From assembly GCA_029260415.1 (NCBI GenBank), contig JAJDDH010000199.1:1-12151 (forward strand): DNA of 12,151 nucleotides, read 5' to 3'. Under the pieces are notes generated by a model. The model made no database searches. It saw nothing but the letters and a program-made list of their open reading frames with translations, and had not been told where the DNA came from. This DNA comes from Phycisphaerales bacterium. GTDB taxonomy: Bacteria > Planctomycetota > Phycisphaerae > Phycisphaerales > UBA1924. The position numbers and the translations under genes were made by a program. Below are positions 8,032 to 12,151 of this stretch, in pieces (positions within the stretch are counted from its first letter, which is position 1; each line of letters opens with the position of its first letter).

Positions 8032-8535
8032 ATGATCGGGCGCGCGACCTTCGACGAGACCAGAACCTACCGCTACACGCTGCACCGGCGCTGGGAGTCG
8101 GGCGGGCGTCGGGCCTGTATTTGCCTGCTCAACCCCTCCACCGCCGACGAGTACAAGCTCGACCCGACGCTGACGCGCTGCCTGGGCTACGCGCAGCGCT
8201 GGGGGTTCAACGCGATGGAAGTCGTCAACATCTTCTCGCTGCGTTCGACCGACCCCAAAGGCCTGCGCGAGCACGAGGAGCCGATCGGCCCGGGCAACGA
8301 CCGGGCGATCCGCACCGCGGCGCGCCGGGCGGACCTGATGGTGGTGGGCTGGGGATCGCACGGCGCCCTGCTGGACCGGGGCCAGCGCGTCGCCCAGCTG
8401 CTGGCGCCGATCTGTGAGCCGGTCTGCCTCGGGCTGACCAACGCCGGGGCGCCGCGCCATCCGTTGTACCTGCGCAAGGACCTCGAGCCCGTGGCCTTCA
8501 GCCCGGCAGCGACGTCGTCGCCCGCCAGCGCCTGA
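8032..8535 (+). CDS. DUF1643 domain protein
   Basis: A 167-residue protein of unknown function that matches the DUF1643 family from end to end. Landmarks are LLNPSTADE (32-40), DPTLTRCLGYAQRWGFNAM (44-62), VVNIFSLRSTDP (64-75), PIGPGND (84-90), VVGWGSHG (104-111) and the C-terminal GAPRHPLYL (139-147). The family occurs in many bacteria and in phages. Its conserved Asn/Asp/His residues hint at a nucleotide- or nucleic-acid-related activity, but no reaction is established. It lies 57 bases after yebC with a putative promoter of its own, so it may be transcribed separately. Its last 38 bases overlap the opposite-strand gene. The tail AATSSPASA is low complexity and probably not conserved. Confidence 0.9.
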   Translation: MIGRATFDETRTYRYTLHRRWESGGRRACICLLNPSTADEYKLDPTLTRCLGYAQRWGFNAMEVVNIFSLRSTDPKGLREHEEPIGPGNDRAIRTAARRADLMVVGWGSHGALLDRGQRVAQLLAPICEPVCLGLTNAGAPRHPLYLRKDLEPVAFSPAATSSPASA

Positions 8536-9268
8536 TCGCTGATCGCGCGGCGTCGTCCTGCGCCACCAGCCCGCGCAGGTCGATGACCACGTTGCCCTCG
8601 TACGCCCCGACCGAGAGCGAGGCGGCGTAGGCCCGGACGTCCAGGCGCCCCCGCTCGCCCACGCGGCAGCGCCCCGCGTCGTCCGAATCGGAGAGGCGGG
8701 CGGAGACGATGGCGCCGCTGACCGCGAGCGCCGCGGGATCGTCGCCCCGCAGCAGCGCGCTCGCGGGGTCGAGCCCGACACCGATCCGGCCCAATCGCTC
8801 GGGCGCCGCGGCGCCATGGTCGGCCACCCTGACGCCCGCGCGCTCCGCGCCCAGTTCGAGCGCCGCGATCACCCCGCTGCCCGGTTCGCCCGGGAGGTGC
8901 ACGCTCACGCTCAAGGTGTGAGCGGCGTTCATGATCCCCGCCAGCTCGCCCGCGAGGGTGATGGTTTCGAGGCAGGCCGCCAGGGCGCGGTCTGTGTGCT
9001 CGGGCTCGCGGAAGTGGCGCTCGGGGATCCAGAGATCGATGCCCGACAGCCCCAGTTCGCTGCGGTTGAGCAGGCCCGCCAGGTCGCGCCGGGCGCTGCG
9101 GTCGAGCTCGCGGGCCCGCAGCCCGGGCGCGGCGCCGTCGAGACGAACGATGCCCAGGCCCAGCCCGCTGGCCCACGCGATGGGCGCCCGCGCCGACCCG
9201 CTCCAGGGCAAACCGGGTGACGGGTCCAGGCCCGCGAGGGACACGCTCAGTGGGATCGGCTCGAGCAC
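8498..9268 (-). CDS. Sugar-phosphate isomerase/epimerase-like protein (probable TIM barrel)
   Basis: A 256-residue cytoplasmic protein. Several stretches recall xylose-isomerase-like TIM barrels: GLGIVRLDGAA (37-47), SGIDLWIPERHFREPEHTDR (75-94), SVHLPGEPGSG (122-132), GVGLDPASALLRGDDP (163-178), and a closing VGAYEGNVVIDLRGL (220-234). Some metal-ligand positions of true isomerases seem absent or changed, so catalysis is uncertain. The start is a GTG (9268-9266 on the - strand) with no Shine-Dalgarno site but with TACAAC six bases upstream, which suggests a leaderless mRNA. The coding frame is supported by strong GC bias at third codon positions and by the family-like motifs. It is convergent with the DUF1643 gene and divergent from the membrane protein gene. 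Family placement is tentative. Confidence 0.7.
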   Translation of the reverse strand: MLEPIPLSVSLAGLDPSPGLPWSGSARAPIAWASGLGLGIVRLDGAAPGLRARELDRSARRDLAGLLNRSELGLSGIDLWIPERHFREPEHTDRALAACLETITLAGELAGIMNAAHTLSVSVHLPGEPGSGVIAALELGAERAGVRVADHGAAAPERLGRIGVGLDPASALLRGDDPAALAVSGAIVSARLSDSDDAGRCRVGERGRLDVRAYAASLSVGAYEGNVVIDLRGLVAQDDAARSAIRRWRATTSLPG

Positions 9269-9274
9269 GGTTCA

Positions 9275-9280
9275 GTTGTA
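9275..9280 (-). promoter_or_regulatory. -10-like element for the isomerase-like gene
   Basis: On the - strand TACAAC lies exactly 6 bases before the GTG start. No -35 match is obvious at the expected distance. Position rather than sequence strength is the main argument, together with the same arrangement at two other genes in the window. Confidence 0.35.
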
Positions 9281-9313
9281 CCCGACCCGCACGCCCCGGG
9301 CGACGCGCCCCAC

Positions 9314-9319
9314 TACCAT
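9314..9319 (+). promoter_or_regulatory. -10-like element for the membrane protein-nth unit
   Basis: TACCAT (9314-9319) ends 5 bases before the ATG at 9325, with no Shine-Dalgarno site between them. This fits a leaderless start. No convincing -35 hexamer was found 17 bp upstream. The 56-bp spacer between the two divergent genes must hold both promoters. Confidence 0.4.
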
Positions 9320-9324
9320 CGGGC

Positions 9325-9954
9325 ATGAGCGACCCCACGACCCGGTCCACGGCGCACAGGCTGGCGGAGACGACACACCTGCTGGGCGCGGCGATCTGGC
9401 TCAGCGGTTTGGTGATGGGCGGCGTTGTTGCCGCGATCATCTTCAGCACGACCCCGGAGCTCAAGCCCCGCCTGGGCGCGTTCGAGGGGTACACAGGCGA
9501 CCACGCCAATCTGCTGGCGGGATACATCCAGAACAAGGTCTTCCTCGCGGGGGACGTGCTGCAGTTCGCCGGGGGCGTGCTGTGCCTGGGGACGCTGGTG
9601 CTGCTCATCGCCCGGTTCCGCCACCCGGTGCGGAGGCCCCTGGGCGCGATCCGGGTGATCTCGGTGCTGGGGGCGATCACACTGCTGAGCTACAGCCTGC
9701 TGATCCTCTCGCCGCGGATGGCCCAGAACCTGGACACGTTCTATGGGCACGCCAGCGCGGGCGAGAGCGAGCTGGCAGACACGGCGCGTGAGGCGTTCCT
9801 CGCCGACCACCCGGCTGCAACCCGGACTCACAGCACCCTGGCGGGCCTGGTGCTGATCGTGTTCGTCTCGGGCGTGTGGTCCGTCTCGGGGGCCCCCACG
9901 ACCGATCGCCCGATCCAGAAGCGAGCCTCGAAACCGAAGGGACGAGCCTCATGA
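9325..9954 (+). CDS. Four-helix membrane protein, DUF4149-like
   Basis: A 209-residue inner-membrane protein with four predicted spans at about 18-40, 74-97, 109-129 and 170-188, and a basic C-terminal tail (KRASKPKGRAS). The N-terminal HLLGAAIWLSGLVMGG and the second-helix DVLQFAGG resemble DUF4149 proteins, a family of unknown function; this match is by eye and moderate. The long loop at about 41-73 carries YTGDHANLLAGYIQNK, and the loop at about 130-169 is hydrophilic with several His and Asp/Glu residues. The ATG at 9325 is preferred over upstream in-frame starts because the upstream stretch is Arg/Gly-rich and runs into the divergent gene, and because a -10-like element abuts it. The stop overlaps the nth start (ATGA), so the two are probably co-translated, although no functional link is known. 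Confidence 0.82.
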   Translation: MSDPTTRSTAHRLAETTHLLGAAIWLSGLVMGGVVAAIIFSTTPELKPRLGAFEGYTGDHANLLAGYIQNKVFLAGDVLQFAGGVLCLGTLVLLIARFRHPVRRPLGAIRVISVLGAITLLSYSLLILSPRMAQNLDTFYGHASAGESELADTAREAFLADHPAATRTHSTLAGLVLIVFVSGVWSVSGAPTTDRPIQKRASKPKGRAS

Positions 9955-10694
9955 GCAAGGTCGCGAGCGCAGCCGGGTCGGCGCATCGAACACCGACCAA
10001 CCCGCGCGGGCTCAAGGACCTGCCCTTCGAGGTTCCCGGGGTCACCGACGCGCAGAAGCGGCGCGCCAGGCGCTTGGACAGGGCGCTGATCGAGGCGTAC
10101 CCCGACGCGCACTGCGAGCTGGACGCCGCCTGCCCGCACGAGTTGCTCATCGCGACGATCCTGTCGGCGCAGACGACCGACGTGGGCGTGAACAAGGCCA
10201 CCCCGGGGCTGTTCAGGGCGTTCCCCGAGCCCGCTGACTATGCAAAGTCGACGCCTGAGCAGATCGAGCCCTACATCAAGACGCTCGGGTTCTTCCGCTC
10301 CAAGGCCAAGAGCGTGCACGCGGCGATGACCGCCCTCGTTCAGGACCACGCGGGCCAGGTCCCCTCAAGCATGGACGAGCTGCTCAGGCTGCGCGGGGTC
10401 GCCCGCAAGACCGCCAACGTCGTGCTGGGCAACGCGTTCGACATCAACGACGGCTTCGTCGTGGACACCCACATCATGCGCCTCGCCTGGCGGTTTGATC
10501 TGATCGACGAGGACGAACGCGACGACCCGAAGAAGGTCGAACGCAAGCTGGTCGCGCTGTTCCCGCGGGCGCAGTGGTGTCGGCTGAGCCACTGCATCAT
10601 CTGGCACGGGCGGCGGGCCTGCCCGGCGCGGGGCGCCAGGGCGCACGAGCACCCGATCTGCAAGGGCTTCGGCGTCCACTGCCCGAAGGGGTGA
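9951..10694 (+). CDS. nth: Endonuclease III, bifunctional DNA glycosylase/AP lyase, with altered Fe-S motif
   Basis: A 247-residue base-excision repair enzyme that removes oxidised pyrimidines and cleaves the abasic strand. The HhH-GPD landmarks are PHELLIATILSAQTTDVGVN (62-81), YIKTLGFFRSKAK (108-120), the hairpin LRGVARKTANVVLG (147-160) with catalytic Lys153, and VDTH (171-174) with Asp172. The C-terminal Fe-S loop is unusual. HGRRAC gives Cys224, matching the first cluster cysteine, but the second and third canonical positions read Ala231 and His234, and the remaining cysteines are C237 and C244 (C-x12-C-x6-C instead of C-x6-C-x2-C-x5-C). The start is ATG 9951, in an ATGA overlap, with AAGGGA (9937-9942) as ribosome binding site. 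The N-terminus is about 30 residues longer than that of E. coli Nth. Confidence 0.95.
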   Translation: MSKVASAAGSAHRTPTNPRGLKDLPFEVPGVTDAQKRRARRLDRALIEAYPDAHCELDAACPHELLIATILSAQTTDVGVNKATPGLFRAFPEPADYAKSTPEQIEPYIKTLGFFRSKAKSVHAAMTALVQDHAGQVPSSMDELLRLRGVARKTANVVLGNAFDINDGFVVDTHIMRLAWRFDLIDEDERDDPKKVERKLVALFPRAQWCRLSHCIIWHGRRACPARGARAHEHPICKGFGVHCPKG

Positions 10695-10718
10695 GCGGGC
10701 GGCGCTGGCGGGCGTGAT

Positions 10719-11510
10719 TTAGTCGGCCTTGGGCATCGCGTAGACGTGCCCGTCGGGTTCGATGTCCACCTCGACCTTGCGGTAGACGTAGGTGATCCGC
10801 TCCTCGAGCCCGCCGATGAGCTGCTCGATCCGGCGCGGGTACAGCACGCCCCCGGCGTCCTCGTACTCGGAGACGATCGAGATCATCTCGCGGGTGGCGC
10901 CCGCGGGGTCGACGAACTTGGTCCGGGTTCCGGTGAACAGCCCGGTTTCCATGTCGAACATCACGTACATCTCGCGTTTGTCGGGCGTGACCACCCCCAC
11001 GACGTACACCGAGCGACCCGCGAGCAACGCGGTGCCCACGGTCTGGCGGGCGGTGTACCGCTCTTTATAGTTGGACTCGCCGAAGAACTCCGCGGTCTGG
11101 CGGAGCTCGGACAGGTCCTGCCCGGTCATCGACACGGCGCTGCTACCCGAGAGCTGGCGCCAGCCGTTCTCGCCGTCGTACCCGATGTCCATCGTCGCCC
11201 CGGCGGGCTCAGCCAGGCGCAGGTGGAACCGGTTGGGCGCGTCCTGCCAGAGCGTGAGGCGGACGGGGAACTCGAAGGGGGGCCCCTCGTAGATGCCGCT
11301 GATGCGCCGCGAAGTCTGGGCGAAGATCGCGTCGCGCCCGCCGATGGCCTCGATGTGCTTCTCGAAAATCTCGTCCGCGCTGGGGAGCGTCGCGGGATCG
11401 ACCTGCGGGGCCTCGGTGGGCGTTTCGCTCGCGGGCGGGGTGTCCTGGGCGATGGCGCCGGTTGAAAGCATCGAGGCCAGCATCACGCTCGTCAGACCAA
11501 GCCGGATCAT
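10719..11510 (-). CDS. Secreted LolA-like (outer-membrane lipoprotein-sorting family) protein
   Basis: A 263-residue exported protein. The ATG at 11510 is chosen because GGAAGGA (11524-11518 on the - strand) sits 7 bases upstream and because it starts a clean signal peptide, MIRLGLTSVMLASMLSTG, with AIA before Gln22 as the likely cleavage site. A Pro/Thr/Glu-rich linker (23-47) follows. The mature domain has ADEIFEKHIEAIGGRDAI (50-67), then a beta-rich region: ISGIYEGPPFEFPV, NRFHLRLAEP, MDIGYDGENGWRQLSG, then GRSVYVVGVVTPDKREMYVM and MFDMETGLFTGTRTKF. This resembles the LolA/LppX-like fold, which binds lipid or lipoprotein in the periplasm. The YDGENGW motif is characteristic of this group. 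It converges with nth across a 24-bp gap and lies 64 bp after tRNA-Arg on the same strand. The ligand is unknown. Confidence 0.82.
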   Translation of the reverse strand: MIRLGLTSVMLASMLSTGAIAQDTPPASETPTEAPQVDPATLPSADEIFEKHIEAIGGRDAIFAQTSRRISGIYEGPPFEFPVRLTLWQDAPNRFHLRLAEPAGATMDIGYDGENGWRQLSGSSAVSMTGQDLSELRQTAEFFGESNYKERYTARQTVGTALLAGRSVYVVGVVTPDKREMYVMFDMETGLFTGTRTKFVDPAGATREMISIVSEYEDAGGVLYPRRIEQLIGGLEERITYVYRKVEVDIEPDGHVYAMPKAD

Positions 11511-11574
11511 TCGTGTTCCTTCCACCGGCCGTCGGGCGACGTTCTCTCACGAGGACGCCTGAAGGCCTAGGTAA

Positions 11575-11648
11575 TACGCCCGTCGGGATTCGAACCCAAA
11601 ACCTCTGGCTTCGGAGGCCAGCGCTCTATCCAGTTGAGCTACGGGCGC
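11575..11648 (-). tRNA. tRNA-Arg, anticodon CCG
   Basis: A 74-nt cloverleaf folds fully on the - strand. The acceptor stem GCGCCCG pairs with CGGGCGT (one G-U at the end) and the discriminator is A. The D arm is GCTC/GAGC. The anticodon stem is CTGGC/GCCAG with loop CTCCGAA, so the anticodon is CCG and it reads CGG (Arg). The variable loop is AGGTT, and the T arm TTGGG/CCCGA encloses TTCGAAT. The 3' CCA is not encoded (TTA follows the discriminator) and must be added after transcription. CGG is a common codon in so GC-rich a genome. A good promoter lies just upstream. Confidence 0.96.
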
Positions 11649-11662
11649 CGCGTGGACGCGGG

Positions 11663-11691
11663 AGTCTACGATCGCCCCTCGCCCATGGCAA
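11663..11691 (-). promoter_or_regulatory. Sigma70-like promoter of tRNA-Arg
   Basis: On the - strand TTGCCA (11691-11686) and TAGACT (11668-11663) are separated by exactly 17 bp. Transcription would start near 11656, giving about 8 nt of 5' leader before the tRNA. The -35 overlaps the first codons of the divergent MFS gene (ATG 11685), and the -10 overlaps that gene's own candidate -10 (TACGAT, 11667-11672). Confidence 0.7.
11667..11672 (+). promoter_or_regulatory. Candidate -10 element for the MFS gene
   Basis: TACGAT (11667-11672) lies 12 bases before ATG 11685 and shares two bases with the tRNA promoter -10 on the other strand. No clear -35 can be seen, because the tRNA gene itself occupies that space. 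Evidence is positional only. Confidence 0.3.
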
Positions 11692-12151
11692 CGACACCGC
11701 CGCTCCACACCCAGACCGCCGGGTCGCCAGCCCCTCTGACGCCCCTGCTGGTCTTTGTGTTCGTCTCGAGCCTGGGGACGGGCGCGATTACCCACGGCGT
11801 CTACTTTCTGACCGAGTCCACCCTCGGGTACGCCCGGACGCCCAACTACGCCCTGGCGGCGATGTTCGGCGCGATCTACATCATCAGCGCCGCGGGCGTG
11901 GGCCCGATGCTGCGGCGCGCCGCCCACATGGCGCCCTGGCTCTCGACCCGGGCCCTGCTCGGGGTGTGCGTCGGGGTGATCGCCCTCGTCTGCCTGGCGC
12001 CCGGGCTGACCCGGGGCGCGGACGGCGCCCCCCGGGCGTGGTCGCTCTGGCTGCTGCTGGCCAGCTACGCGGGGGCGACGGGTGTCCTCTGGCCCGTGAC
12101 CGAGTCGTTCGTGTCGGGGGGACGAACGGGCAGGGCCATGCGCTGGGCGAC
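11685..12151 (+). CDS. MFS-type transporter (3' end cut off by window)
   Basis: The frame opens at ATG 11685 and runs to the window end without a stop, giving 155 residues. Four membrane spans are visible at about 20-42, 55-76, 88-106 and 118-138. The protein looks like the N-terminal half of a major facilitator superfamily permease: GVYFLTESTLGYARTPNYAL (38-57) follows span 1, and a basic cytoplasmic loop SGGRTGRAMRWA (144-155) ends the visible part. The substrate cannot be read from this fragment. No Shine-Dalgarno site precedes the ATG, and the upstream 36 bp to tRNA-Arg must hold its promoter. An in-frame GTG at 11652 is possible but would overlap the tRNA promoter and add a polar stretch, so ATG 11685 is preferred. 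Confidence 0.8.
   Translation, partial: MATTPPLHTQTAGSPAPLTPLLVFVFVSSLGTGAITHGVYFLTESTLGYARTPNYALAAMFGAIYIISAAGVGPMLRRAAHMAPWLSTRALLGVCVGVIALVCLAPGLTRGADGAPRAWSLWLLLASYAGATGVLWPVTESFVSGGRTGRAMRWA

Noticed and set aside
6526..8817. Long open frame on the - strand (763 codons) across the TPR, yebC and DUF1643 genes
   Set aside because: It crosses several recognisable genes on the other strand and its Arg/Pro/Val-rich composition is typical of antisense frames in GC-rich DNA. No domain is visible.
9217..9324. Upstream extension of the membrane protein to 9217
   Set aside because: It runs into the divergent gene and adds an Arg/Pro-rich stretch. ATG 9325 gives the natural N-terminus next to a -10-like element.
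9876..9950. Upstream start for nth at 9876
   Set aside because: It lies inside the membrane protein gene in another frame. ATG 9951 has a ribosome binding site and an ATGA overlap.
11540..11557. Hairpin between tRNA-Arg and the LolA-like gene as a terminator
   Set aside because: The stem pairs well only as + strand RNA. On the transcribed - strand one pair is a C-A mismatch and no T tract follows.

Overview
This 12.2 kb window is a GC-rich, gene-dense stretch of a bacterial chromosome. It most resembles Planctomycetota, probably a Phycisphaerae-like lineage. That placement is an inference from the strong GC bias at third codon positions, the lineage-flavoured accessory genes (TPR lipoprotein, LolA-like protein, degenerate isomerase, MFS exporter) and the infB-ylxP-rbfA order without truB. 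No database search was possible. I see no phage, insertion sequence, CRISPR array or toxin-antitoxin pair, and no gene-free stretch longer than about 70 bases.

Region 1 (1-7140, + strand) reads as one translation-linked operon. It holds the 3' part of infB (IF-2), ylxP (DUF503), rbfA, an unusual helix-hairpin-helix protein that looks like endonuclease III without its catalytic lysine and Fe-S cysteines, and a 1203-residue TPR lipoprotein. From ylxP onward each gene overlaps the next by four bases (ATGA, GTGA, GTGA), which suggests translational coupling. The lipoprotein start was placed at a GTG (3529) from that overlap and from the lipobox that follows it.

Region 2 (7141-8535, + strand) holds yebC, a YebC/TACO1 translation factor with a strong ribosome binding site, and a DUF1643 protein. 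A 13-bp-period triple repeat of GGGCTGA lies at the end of yebC and in the spacer after it.

Region 3 (8498-9268, - strand) is a probable sugar-phosphate-isomerase-like TIM-barrel protein. Its 3' end overlaps the DUF1643 gene tail to tail by 38 bp.

Region 4 (9325-10694, + strand) is a two-gene unit: a four-helix membrane protein (DUF4149-like) overlapping an endonuclease III gene (nth) by ATGA. This Nth keeps the catalytic Lys and Asp but has a rearranged Fe-S cysteine motif.

Region 5 (10719-12151) holds a secreted LolA-like protein (- strand), a tRNA-Arg(CCG) (- strand) and the start of an MFS transporter (+ strand, cut by the window end). A good sigma70-like promoter for the tRNA overlaps the start of the MFS gene.

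Two initiation styles appear. Operon-internal genes use overlaps or Shine-Dalgarno sites. Three genes that begin transcription units (DUF1643, the isomerase-like gene, the membrane protein) have no Shine-Dalgarno site and carry a TA-rich -10-like hexamer 5-6 bases before the start codon, as expected for leaderless mRNAs. No clearly new multi-gene system is visible. The best candidates for novelty are the lysine-less HhH protein with its coupled TPR lipoprotein, and the altered Fe-S motif of Nth.
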